Shown: one piece after another, positions 18,891 through 27,784 of the stretch | Position numbering within the stretch: the first letter of the stretch is position 1 | How the letters are laid out: every line of letters starts with the position of its first letter | Assembly: GCA_026134025.1 (NCBI GenBank) | Contig: JAOQII010000013.1 | Coordinates: 1-38,747, forward strand | From: Candidatus Syntropharchaeum sp. | Lineage (GTDB): Archaea; Halobacteriota; Syntropharchaeia; Syntropharchaeales; Syntropharchaeaceae | DNA: 38,747 bases | Direction of reading: 5' to 3' | Translations under genes and position numbers: made by a program | Notes under the pieces: generated by a model | What the model was told of the DNA's origin: nothing | The model's input: the letters and a program-made list of their open reading frames with translations, nothing else | The model's database searches: none

Positions 18891-19331
18891 CTATGATCTC
18901 AATGATCTCAAAAAATCGGTAACATTTTGAACCATTACCTTTGCTGCGTCCTCAGTGTAAGGATACGGGACGATGAGCGTAGGAATACCTTTTGAGCGGA
19001 TCATGTACTCGATGTAGTCGTTGGCGACATCACATGCCATGCAGCCGAAACTCGGATCAGGATCTTCAACAATGATAGCGGCCTCTGCATCATCGAGAAG
19101 TGGAATCATCAATCCAACACGTCCCCTTACGCCAGAAGGTTCTTCTACTGAGAGATACTTCAACGATCGCTTCAGATCTTCCTCTGTTATGTTCATCGGT
19201 GGAGAATCGAGTTCTGGATCTCGAACCTTCTTTGCAACTTCCTTCATCAATACAATTGCTTCGTGACCTCTTCTTTCGACAAGATCTGCAAGAATCAAAC
19301 TGTTTGGGGGATAGATAAGCACCTTCATCAC
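18891..19331 (-). CDS. Methanogenesis marker protein 5-like
   Basis: KVLIYPPNSLILADLVERRGHEAIVLMKEV...DPELDSPPMNITEEDLKRSLKYLSVEEPSGVRGRVGLMIPLLDDAEAAIIVEDPDPSFGCMACDVAN. Confidence 0.85.
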   Translation of the reverse strand: MMKVLIYPPNSLILADLVERRGHEAIVLMKEVAKKVRDPELDSPPMNITEEDLKRSLKYLSVEEPSGVRGRVGLMIPLLDDAEAAIIVEDPDPSFGCMACDVANDYIEYMIRSKGIPTLIVPYPYTEDAAKVMVQNVTDFLRSLRS

Positions 19332-19388
19332 CTGAATGATGGGGCCTGAGCCTATATAAATTTATACTTATAGTGCCAACAATCTCTG

Positions 19389-20135
19389 ATGAGATTTGAG
19401 GTGATACCGGCCGTCGACCTCAAGGGCGGGAAGTGCGTACAGCTTGTTCAGGGTGTGAGGGAGCGCGAACTCGTCTCGCTCGATGATCCGCTCGAGGTTG
19501 CCGCGAGATGGATCGATGAGGGAGCAAAGACGCTTCATATAATCGATCTTGATGGTGCATTTGGTGATCGTGGAAACCAAACGCTGATATATGAGATCAT
19601 AAAGCTTGCAAAGCGAGAGGATGTCAGGACACAGGTTGGAGGCGGGATACGAACGATTGAGTATGCGGCAGAACTTCTTGAAGCTGGAACTGATCGCATC
19701 ATACTTGGGACTGCTGCGCTATCAAACCCCGTACTTGTTGAGACGCTCGTCTACAAATATGCCCCTGAACGGGTTATGGTCGCCCTTGATGCGAGATCTG
19801 GTGAGGTCCAGATCGAGGGGTGGCAGAAAGGTGCTGGGGAATCTCCAGCCGAGCTTGCTCAGTTTTTTGAGACGGTCGGTGCAGGATGGATACTTTTCAC
19901 CAATATTGATGTTGAAGGACTTATGCAGGGAATCGTACTTGACCCCATTGCAGATCTTGTATCGAGTGTCAATATCCCTGTTGTTGTTGCAGGTGGGGTT
20001 ACGAGCTTTGAGGATATCGAACTTATACGAAAAGTTGGGGCAGCAGGTGCGATACTTGGGAGCGCACTCTACCAGGGTAAGATCTCACTTCGTGATGCGT
20101 TAGAGATGGTGAAGAAAAGCGAGAATGACGAGTAA
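19389..20135 (+). CDS. hisA: Phosphoribosylformimino-5-aminoimidazole carboxamide ribotide isomerase
   Basis: FEVIPAVDLKGGKCVQLVQG...LHIIDLDGAFGDRGNQ...TQVGGGIRTIEYAAELLEAGTDRIILGTAA...VVVAGGVTSFEDI. Confidence 0.97.
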   Translation: MRFEVIPAVDLKGGKCVQLVQGVRERELVSLDDPLEVAARWIDEGAKTLHIIDLDGAFGDRGNQTLIYEIIKLAKREDVRTQVGGGIRTIEYAAELLEAGTDRIILGTAALSNPVLVETLVYKYAPERVMVALDARSGEVQIEGWQKGAGESPAELAQFFETVGAGWILFTNIDVEGLMQGIVLDPIADLVSSVNIPVVVAGGVTSFEDIELIRKVGAAGAILGSALYQGKISLRDALEMVKKSENDE

Positions 20136-20274
20136 GAGTGTGTCAAAGATCCATTATCATTTTGTTAAGATGTTAAAGGGGGGAAAGGTTCTGGATGCTC
20201 GAAAACAGTTTATGTCCAAAGACTTGTGAGGGGTATTAGCAGGACTGGACATTATGTGCACCCAAAACCTTTTG

Positions 20275-20299
20275 CTATTGCACATTGCATGTACAATAG
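20275..20299. repeat. Interrupted dyad (hairpin or operator-like) in the hisA/pilin intergenic region
   Basis: CTATTG c ACAT tgc ATGT a CAATAG. Confidence 0.5.
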
Positions 20300-20517
20300 G
20301 GCAAGTATAGATGTGTCTACCATCCTATTTAAGAATATCGGTCGTGCTTCCTTTAAATAGCAAAATAACCCCTAAAAATTTATATATTTTTAAATTATTA
20401 AAAATCTAATAGTTCTTAAGAAAGACATTAAAAGATTGTATATACTAAAAAGTATTAGTTAATACCTAAAAAATATATTCTAAATTTAAGGTAGTAACTA
20501 TTACTTCAAGTTAGTAA

Positions 20518-21285
20518 CTATACCCTGACATCCACGCTGTGATTGTTCATCACGAAACGGTCATACTGAATGCTGGCGTTACACGTCATCGTGCCCGAGG
20601 TCACACTCACACCACCGCCTGCTGTATCATTCAGATCTCTGAAGTACCGCGCCCATGCATCTGGCGTGCTGGTCGTTATATTTATCCATGCTGTGCCTGC
20701 TGTACTTTCGATCTGAGGTGCTGATGTGGTCTGATCCGCGCTTTCAATTGTGAATGTTATTATTCCATCCCCACCTGCAGATGAGATCGAGCTGTTTATC
20801 TCGATGATTGAGACCGTGAGATACCTCAAGTCACTGGAATCCTTCCTCAGGCTGATCTTCGGGCTTGAAATTTCAACAGAACCACCAGATGGGTATCTGG
20901 ACCAGATGCCGCCATTCTCATAGATGATCTGGCGCCCATCCATCTCGTATGTAATGTTTCCCACATTCCCATTGTAGCTGATATTCGGGGCTGTGACCGA
21001 GAGAGCGCCCCCCGATCCATCCACGGTGATCGTCCCACCACCAAGTCCCATCCGTATCGTCTTCACAGGCGACTGCCCGAGAGCCACGGTATCGATACTG
21101 CTCTGGAGCACAATGAAGTTCTTCTCCATATTTCTCATCTGCGCACGATCCTTCGAATCCTGTATCGCAGGGTATCCGACAACGTAGATGATCCCGATCG
21201 AAAGTGTTATGATCGCAAAGACAAGTATGAAACCAAGCGCCTCTGAAACTGCATCCTCATCCAGTATCATTTGTTTCTTCCGCAT
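20518..21285 (-). CDS. Archaeal type IV pilin-like protein
   Basis: N-terminal ILDEDAVSEALGFILVFAIITLSIGIIYVVGYPAIQ hydrophobic helix and beta-rich C-terminus. Confidence 0.7.
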   Translation of the reverse strand: MRKKQMILDEDAVSEALGFILVFAIITLSIGIIYVVGYPAIQDSKDRAQMRNMEKNFIVLQSSIDTVALGQSPVKTIRMGLGGGTITVDGSGGALSVTAPNISYNGNVGNITYEMDGRQIIYENGGIWSRYPSGGSVEISSPKISLRKDSSDLRYLTVSIIEINSSISSAGGDGIITFTIESADQTTSAPQIESTAGTAWINITTSTPDAWARYFRDLNDTAGGGVSVTSGTMTCNASIQYDRFVMNNHSVDVRV

Positions 21286-21298
21286 TTAAAACCCCCAT

Positions 21299-21817
21299 TC
21301 AAGATGAATTGTAATAAATCTGATGTTCCCACTCACCGCTCATCGCACTTCCGGTCACAGAAACACTCTCAGCGATCCCGTTTATCGTCATTCTCATTGT
21401 AACCTTACCGTCATCGCTTGCAACTTCGATCATCTGATCCTGTCCACTCCCGATGGCTGCATTTACCTCATACTGCTCACCCCCAATCTCTGCTGGCATT
21501 GTGAGGTCTGTTGTGAGCGTTCCATTGTCAGGACAGATGATGTAAATATCAACTATTTTTGTGCTGATCTCATTTCCGACGTCTGTAAACCCGGTTCGCA
21601 TAACAACCCTCGCAGGGTTATCCACAAACATATTTACGCAACTCACCATTACGATTGCAAGAAAGATCATCGCTATCCCACTCATAAAGAGATACCCCAA
21701 CGTGGTTGAGACCGCTTCTTCATCGTTGATAATCCCGCTTTTTTGCTTCATCTCATCCCTCCCCCATCTCATCACACTGGATAAACTCGTGTCTGTAGTT
21801 GCACGTGGTCGTGCCAT
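21299..21817 (-). CDS. Archaeal type IV pilin-like protein
   Basis: INDEEAVSTTLGYLFMSGIAMIFLAIVMVSCVNMFV N-terminal pilin-like helix; likely start is an internal Met (MKQKSGIINDEEAVS), which would remove most of the overlap with the upstream gene. Confidence 0.7.
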   Translation of the reverse strand: MARPRATTDTSLSSVMRWGRDEMKQKSGIINDEEAVSTTLGYLFMSGIAMIFLAIVMVSCVNMFVDNPARVVMRTGFTDVGNEISTKIVDIYIICPDNGTLTTDLTMPAEIGGEQYEVNAAIGSGQDQMIEVASDDGKVTMRMTINGIAESVSVTGSAMSGEWEHQIYYNSS

Positions 21818-22175
21818 CGGTTATGAAGATCGTAACATTTGCAGTCTGGTTGGTTGCATTTATCTCTATCACCGAGAAGTTCACGGATATTCCCCTTGCA
21901 CCATAGAGGAGTCTGGTCTGATTTGTAAGGTTTCTGATCTGTGCGACCTCATTCATCTTTGTCACATTCTGGTTTGTCCACCGATATATCTCCCATCTGA
22001 ACTCTCTTATATCACTTTTTGGAAAGTCGAGTACAGCCTCAGATGCTTTTCCTCCACTTATCATCGCCTGATTCAGGAGAACGGATAGGATGATAAGCCC
22101 GATTGCAACGATCAGGCCTGAGATGATGATCCACTGTCCATCATCTGACCGAAGTAAAGATTTTATACCTGCCAT
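21753..22175 (-). CDS. Small pilin-like/surface protein with one N-terminal TM helix
   Basis: SLLRSDDGQWIIISGLIVAIGLIILSVLLNQAMI; several N-x-S/T sequons. Confidence 0.65.
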   Translation of the reverse strand: MAGIKSLLRSDDGQWIIISGLIVAIGLIILSVLLNQAMISGGKASEAVLDFPKSDIREFRWEIYRWTNQNVTKMNEVAQIRNLTNQTRLLYGARGISVNFSVIEINATNQTANVTIFITDGTTTCNYRHEFIQCDEMGEG

Positions 22176-22729
22176 AGCGTCAGCCTCACCTCCACAACCT
22201 GTGGATCATTTACAGATACAGTTGAGTTCCAGTAGGGCGATAGCGTATAATCAGACTCGTTTGCAAAGAGCGTGACGAGGCGTCGTGAGACTACTGCATC
22301 GGTTCCAGGCTCCCCGTTATCTATAACCCTGCAAACGGTAATATCTGACTGGTTGGATTGGTTCACATAGATAAAGTCGACGTCGAAGAGTGTATCGTTT
22401 GGCAGCAGACAGTTGAGGCTTTTATTGAGTCCGTAGCCTGCACTTCCTCCAAAGCGTGTTGTGTTCGTCGATTCGATACCAGCTGTCGTGTTATTCCATG
22501 ATGCAACATATTGTTTCAGCGGGATCTGATCTATTGGGTCATAGGCATCAAGTACGGTGAGCGCATCATCCCCGATCTGCTTCAGGTTTGCATCAAGTGC
22601 AAGCCCTGTCTGTGGTGTTATGATCACTGCCCCCTCCATCACCGCAAAGAGGGTTGCGATCATGATTCCTGCTGCTGCAAGCCCTTCAATCGTATGGAGC
22701 TGAGCAAAATCGTCTTTTAGCATCACCAC
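22163..22729 (-). CDS. Pilin-like/surface protein with one N-terminal TM helix
   Basis: DDFAQLHTIEGLAAAGIMIATLFAVMEGAVII then soluble domain; overlaps both neighbouring genes in the block. Confidence 0.65.
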   Translation of the reverse strand: MVMLKDDFAQLHTIEGLAAAGIMIATLFAVMEGAVIITPQTGLALDANLKQIGDDALTVLDAYDPIDQIPLKQYVASWNNTTAGIESTNTTRFGGSAGYGLNKSLNCLLPNDTLFDVDFIYVNQSNQSDITVCRVIDNGEPGTDAVVSRRLVTLFANESDYTLSPYWNSTVSVNDPQVVEVRLTLWQV

Positions 22730-23784
22730 ACCTCCACAACGACCCGTGCGGGAATTAATCGATAATATGAACTTGTGTAACTTCCAGGATATGGATTATT
22801 TCCAGAAGATGCAATTGAGATGTTTATAAATTCGATTTCAACATATACCTCACTATCGATGCTGGTATTGACAAACAGCTCAGACCATGAAGTGTTGTTG
22901 ATTGTAACAAGAAGCTCATCCGTTCGATCTGTGATATTTACGGTGGTGTTTATCGGCACGCTGCTGGTTGTAAACTGTGTGAAGCAATCTGTGCTATTGG
23001 CGCAGTCTGTGTAACTTGTCAGGTTTGCCGTGCCATTATCAGGATGGTCAAGGTGGGTCCAGTTTCCAGAAACAGAGTTACCTGAAGTGGAATTTCCAAT
23101 ATAGGTTGCGTTGTATCGTGGATCTGTGCCTGTTATATTGAAGTTTGTGAGATTGAAGTAGAGTGTGTTATTCAGGGCATAGGTGCTTGTTACATTGAAG
23201 AGTGCCGAGGATCTCGTCGTATTTCCCGATAATGTATCTGCATCATACCCTCTAAACGGATAATTCTGTTTGACCAGAACGAGCCGCTCGATCCTTGCAG
23301 CGTCCCCACTTTGAGGTAGTTTATCACCGCGTGCTACAATCACTGTGCCGTTTAGATATGCTATCGTGATATTGAAGTTATACGTGATCCTGTTTCCACC
23401 AATTATCCGATAGAGTGTGGTGCAGTTGATCAGCATCGAGTCATTCAGGGCTGTGGTATTTGAAAACGCCTCAATCTTCGATAAATTTAAGATATTTGGA
23501 TGATCCTTATCGATTGCAAGTCCAACTCTTGTCGTGCGATCTACATGGTTCTCCCAGTCAGATTCAGTTCTCAAGGTCGCAGAGTTGTTCCAGCACCCGG
23601 GATCTTCCACAAGAATTACGGATGTTCTGTATGCAACCGAACTGAGGTCGATCGATTCTGATCCGAAAGATACAAAGACCGTCGGTATGAACTGTACAAG
23701 AAATACGAGCGTCAGCAGGAATAGCGATATCCCAATGAGAAAGTCGATGCTGATCTGGCCAGAACTTTCACGATCTTTTTCCAT
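22723..23784 (-). CDS. Sequon-rich pilin-like surface protein
   Basis: SSGQISIDFLIGISLFLLTLVFLVQFIPTVF resembles a class III (PibD/archaeal prepilin) signal; more than 20 N-x-S/T sequons in 353 aa. Confidence 0.75.
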   Translation of the reverse strand: MEKDRESSGQISIDFLIGISLFLLTLVFLVQFIPTVFVSFGSESIDLSSVAYRTSVILVEDPGCWNNSATLRTESDWENHVDRTTRVGLAIDKDHPNILNLSKIEAFSNTTALNDSMLINCTTLYRIIGGNRITYNFNITIAYLNGTVIVARGDKLPQSGDAARIERLVLVKQNYPFRGYDADTLSGNTTRSSALFNVTSTYALNNTLYFNLTNFNITGTDPRYNATYIGNSTSGNSVSGNWTHLDHPDNGTANLTSYTDCANSTDCFTQFTTSSVPINTTVNITDRTDELLVTINNTSWSELFVNTSIDSEVYVEIEFINISIASSGNNPYPGSYTSSYYRLIPARVVVEVW

Positions 23785-23953
23785 TGTCTCACCAATACCC
23801 CTGTATAATTTGGTGATCTCAATAAATATACTTTGCTGATTTACTAAATAAAAATGGAAATTGTATGTTAATTAGTTTTAGATAAACGCGTCAAATATTC
23901 TATGATATCACCCAGCTATCGTAATCTACCTCTCAACTTCCAATCCCACAACC

Positions 23954-24052
23954 TCATACTCCCTTCTTGTGAACCAAGTTCTTGATCCTCTCAACAAATT
24001 CCTCTTGAACTTTGAGTTTGAGTGCATCGCTTAGATCTTCATCGAGGTTCAT
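23954..24052 (-). CDS. Short ORF (32 aa), hypothetical
   Basis: MNLDEDLSDALKLKVQEEFVERIKNLVHKKGV*; amphipathic, no recognised family; could be a remnant. Confidence 0.25.
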   Translation of the reverse strand: MNLDEDLSDALKLKVQEEFVERIKNLVHKKGV

Positions 24053-24122
24053 GTTATATTGAGATGGAGTGTGGATAAAAATGTTTTCTTGCCACTCAAG
24101 ACTGCAATATCTATGATCTTGA

Positions 24123-24578
24123 TCATTTCACTTTAAATTTCATCCTGAGTATCTCATTCAAGTTTTTCATATCCTCTGGTTCTATGCTTATCAACTTCAA
24201 GTTTGCCTTCTTGTAGAGTTTCTCTTTCACTTTCCTGGATTCTCGGTAGTCCTTATCATGCATAAAACCCCAGTACTCGACGTATATCTTTTTCTTCGGT
24301 AAAAACCAGTCGCACCACATCGGTTTATCTATCGGGACCTTAATTTCTACCTGATGATCGATTCCGTTATGATAGAGCCAGTCATCGATCTGTACTTCAT
24401 GAGAAGACCTCAAAAGATGTCCGTCCTCTGCTTTGTATGTTCTGGGTAAATCATCGAGAAACGTTCTCGTTTGATCCAGGTTACCGCACGCAGATGAACA
24501 ATATTTATGCCCTCTTTTTGAGTTTTTTCCACAGTACACACACTTTAACCCCCTCCCCCACCTCAACATAAACCACAT
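24123..24578 (-). CDS. Zinc-finger plus PD-(D/E)XK-like small nuclease candidate
   Basis: CVYCGKNSKRGHKYCSSACG zinc-binding motif; HEVQIDDWLYHNGIDHQVEIKVPI...MWCDWFLPKKKIYVEYWGF (D...E-x-W pattern typical of PD-(D/E)XK/Vsr-like nucleases). The 5' end overlaps the left inverted repeat of the neighbouring IS. Confidence 0.6.
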   Translation of the reverse strand: MWFMLRWGRGLKCVYCGKNSKRGHKYCSSACGNLDQTRTFLDDLPRTYKAEDGHLLRSSHEVQIDDWLYHNGIDHQVEIKVPIDKPMWCDWFLPKKKIYVEYWGFMHDKDYRESRKVKEKLYKKANLKLISIEPEDMKNLNEILRMKFKVK

Positions 24579-25741
24579 CTTCTAACCCATTCTTTTATCT
24601 ATTTACCAACTACAGTATCTTCCATTGTAAAAATACACTTTAATATTATCTAAAATCAAATTAAATACCAGATAAAACAGTAAAATCTATATATTACAGC
24701 CTAAAATCTTTATTATGGTGATTTAATGGATTTACCATTGTTGATAGATGAAAGAGATCCCAAATGGAATTTACTTGGAAATATAATGGAAATCATCAGT
24801 TCAAGGAGAGTCAAGCAGGTGATGGCGAAGATGGGCATAAAGCCCGTGAATAAAGCGGGTATGGTTCTCAGGATCGTACTTATCGCTATGTTTTTCTCAT
24901 TAGATATCTCTTATGTCGTGAAAGAGATGAAAAATCGAAAAGAGCTTGGAATCTTTGCAAAGGTGGAAGATGTTCCTGATGTTGATTATATCTACCGATT
25001 TCTGAGTGGGTTCGATGAAAAACGGTTCATCAATCTTGTTTCTGGCGTATTAAACAGTATATGTAGCAAAAGAACCAGAAGAAGAACCAAAATATTGATA
25101 GATTCGACAAGCATAGTCCTGGATCTGAACTGGATAAGAAAGAAGATTTCTAAGAAGGATCTGGAGGCAAAAGAGTTCAAATGGGCGTTTTCCAGTACCC
25201 ATGGATACTACATCGGATTCAAACTGACACTTGCGATCGAATACCCATCTATGAAGCCCTTGGCGTTTTTAATCCACCAGGGATCTCCCAGTGACTCTAA
25301 AATCTATGAAGAAATACTTAATGAACTCAAACGAAAACGATCACTCCGAAAAGAGGACACAGTCATCTTTGATAAGGGATACTACTCATACGATAACTAT
25401 TTCAATGGAATAATGAAATTTAACATAGTTCCATTGATATTTCCAAAGAAAGACTTCGATATGGGTAAGCTTCCTGGTAAACTCAGTTATTCTCTCTCAA
25501 TATTTGATAAAAGGGATGTAAACAAGGAAAAAGCATTTTTTAATGATCTGGTGAAGCGTTTCAGGACAGGGATTGAGAACTGGGAGAGTTATAAGCCAGT
25601 AAGGAGTTTATACTAAGTGTTTTAGTTGAAAAGGTCGTATCTTTGGATGTACTTTTACTGGAGATGGTTGTACAGAGGGTACAGGTCGAAAGAGGAATTG
25701 TAGAGGCTCTGCTTGAGTGGTGAATATGGGAGGGGGTTAAA
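24544..25741 (+). mobile_element. Insertion sequence bounded by perfect 14-bp inverted repeats
   Basis: TTTAACCCCCTCCC at 24544-24557 and GGGAGGGGGTTAAA at 25728-25741 bracket a DDE transposase ORF; no target duplication recognised. Confidence 0.7.
24726..25616 (+). pseudogene. DDE (IS4-like) transposase, probably frameshifted near the C-terminus
   Basis: ILIDSTSIVLDLNW...KEFKWAFSSTHGYYIGFKLTLAIEYPSMKPLAFLIHQGSPSDSKIYEEIL...DTVIFDKGYYSYDNY; after the stop another frame reads SKEFILSVLVEKVVSLDVLLLEMVVQRVQVERGIVEALLEW* up to 25723. Confidence 0.75.
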
Positions 25742-25770
25742 TTTTTTATAGTAAGGGTGGCTAGATTACG

Positions 25771-26802
25771 TTGATGGACTTCTCAGTACCGCACCCTGGA
25801 CACATCGAAGCGTTGCGTGAGATCTGCAAGAAAGGTGTTTACGAAGTCTACAGGGAGGGGCTTCCAGACTATATCGGGACTGGGCGTGTTGCACTCGGTG
25901 TTGTACAGGACTTTGAGAATATACGCGAGCAGGCATCACTCGCACATCGGTACGGTGTAAAACTTAATATCGTTCTTAACAGCCCATGCCTTTCAGGGAA
26001 TCATCTCACCAGAGAAGGAGAAAAACGCTATCACAACTATTTTGCACAGCTTGAGGATGCAAAGGTTGATGGGATCACGGTCGCAGAGCCATATCTTATC
26101 AAACTATGCGACAGGGAATTTGATATGGATATCACGGCTTCATGCCTCGCTTTTGTCGATTCAGCCGAAAGAGCACGATTTTTTGAAGAGATCGGGACTG
26201 ATACAATCGCTATAGACCCCAACATAAATCGAAATTTTCACGTGCTTGAAATGATTAGGGATGCTGTATCCTGCAAGCTCAAGATACTCTTAAATCAGGG
26301 ATGTTTAATTGGGTGTCCTCTACGATATTCGCAGTTTAACCTCATATCTCACACGAATGGTCCAGACCAGGTGAAGGCACAGGAGTACTACCACCATAAA
26401 TGTACAACGATGCGGATTCACGATACTGAGCTCATGATAAAGAGTGACTGGATCCGCCCAGAGGATCTCGGTGAGTACGAGGCGGTAGGGATCGATATTT
26501 TCAAGCTCTGCGGCAGGATGCACCCGATAAACTGGATTCTTGAGTGTCTGGATGCTTACAGTTCACGAAGGTACGACGGGAATATCTTTGAGATAATCGA
26601 CTTCTATCGTGAGATAAAACATGCCTATTACCTCTCAAACAGGGAGCTTGATCATGCGATCGATGTGTGGAAGCATTGTGATGGGATGTGTGAGCGCTGT
26701 GGCTTCTGTAAAAAGCTTTCAGAGCGGATTCAGGTATTCACGGAGAAAGGAACTGAGAGAGAGGGCTTGGTCATGTTTCCAGCTTACACTTCAGTCGAAT
26801 AA
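25771..26802 (+). CDS. Peptidase U32-family protein with C-terminal cysteine motif
   Basis: FSVPHPGHIEALREICKKGVYEVYREGL...KLNIVLNSPCLSGNHLTREGEKRYHNYFAQLEDAKVDGITVAEPYLIKLC...LLNQGCLIGCPLRYSQFNL...CERCGFC. Confidence 0.75.
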   Translation: MMDFSVPHPGHIEALREICKKGVYEVYREGLPDYIGTGRVALGVVQDFENIREQASLAHRYGVKLNIVLNSPCLSGNHLTREGEKRYHNYFAQLEDAKVDGITVAEPYLIKLCDREFDMDITASCLAFVDSAERARFFEEIGTDTIAIDPNINRNFHVLEMIRDAVSCKLKILLNQGCLIGCPLRYSQFNLISHTNGPDQVKAQEYYHHKCTTMRIHDTELMIKSDWIRPEDLGEYEAVGIDIFKLCGRMHPINWILECLDAYSSRRYDGNIFEIIDFYREIKHAYYLSNRELDHAIDVWKHCDGMCERCGFCKKLSERIQVFTEKGTEREGLVMFPAYTSVE

Positions 26803-27109
26803 AAAAAGCCTGCTTCACCCAGGTTTCTCACCCCACAAAGTTCCTTCCTCTGCAACCTGAACTTCTCATGAATCACCCCGAAGGGGTATCTGTTAGAGGC
26901 GGTCTTAAAATGTTAAACGCTATAAATTATGACCGCTGTGCACATTTTATCATCGAGAGGTATGAGCATGGGGTCGATGACGCTTGAGGACTGTGTTGTC
27001 AGGATCTCTGATACGACAAGTTCCTTCGCTTGCGAACTTTTGTAAAAGGCATATCGACAAGGTAATCTTCGATGAGGTTCAATGACACCTAAAACATTCA
27101 GGTGAAAAG

Positions 27110-27784
27110 ATGAAAAGGACATATATCGATCCCAATGTTCATGTAAAGCCCGATGGAGCGGTTGAACTTGAGTGGATGGTGGAGCAGCTTGATAAATATG
27201 GGTACAGTGGGTGCGTGATCCTGAATCACTCAGATAAATGGTTTCCATCTCCTGATATTGATCTTCCAGAGGGTTTCAGACTCTTTTGGGGTGTTGAGAT
27301 AAGAGCTGAATCGGTTGGTGAGCTTACAAAGCTTGTGGGTAAATTTCGTTCCAGGGTGGATCTTCTTGCGGTTCATGGTGGGAATGAAACGATAGATCGA
27401 GCCGCTTTAGATAATAAAAATGTCGAACTGCTCTCGCATCCCGGGCGAATGAATCATATCATGATGAAGCTTGCAGCACAAAAAAAGATCGCCATCGAGT
27501 TCAACCTCTTTGATCTGATTCATAGGGAAGGCAAATTCCGATCAAGATCGCTCTTTAAGCTGCGAGAAAACCTCAAGCTTGCGAGAAAGTACGGAGTTCA
27601 GACCGTTCTGACGGGTGGAATATCCTCCATCTATGATTTAAGGGCGCCCCGCGAGGTTATCGCACTTTCAAAGCTCATTGGTATGAGCGATCATGAGGCA
27701 AAAGCTGCTTTGAGTTTTACGCTTGACGAGAAGTTTAAGAGGAGGAGAGCAATTGAAGACGTTACCATCATCAATCAGGGTTAA
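27110..27784 (+). CDS. rnp3: Ribonuclease P protein component 3 (Rpp30)
   Basis: YIDPNVHVKPDGAVELEWMVEQLDKYGYSGCVILNHSD...VDLLAVHGGNETIDRAALDNKNVELLSHPGRMNHIMMKLAAQKKIAIEFNL. Confidence 0.92.
   Translation: MKRTYIDPNVHVKPDGAVELEWMVEQLDKYGYSGCVILNHSDKWFPSPDIDLPEGFRLFWGVEIRAESVGELTKLVGKFRSRVDLLAVHGGNETIDRAALDNKNVELLSHPGRMNHIMMKLAAQKKIAIEFNLFDLIHREGKFRSRSLFKLRENLKLARKYGVQTVLTGGISSIYDLRAPREVIALSKLIGMSDHEAKAALSFTLDEKFKRRRAIEDVTIINQG

Noticed and set aside
21323-22088. Plus-strand ORFs of 128 and 175 aa opposite the pilin-like block
   Set aside because: Antisense to overlapping minus-strand genes with clear N-terminal helices; Ile/His/Tyr-rich shadow composition.
26838-27040. Imperfect repeat of aagttccttc...tgc..gaactt at about 26838 and 27018
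   Set aside because: Short and poorly conserved between the two sites; could be coincidence, so not listed as a repeat feature.
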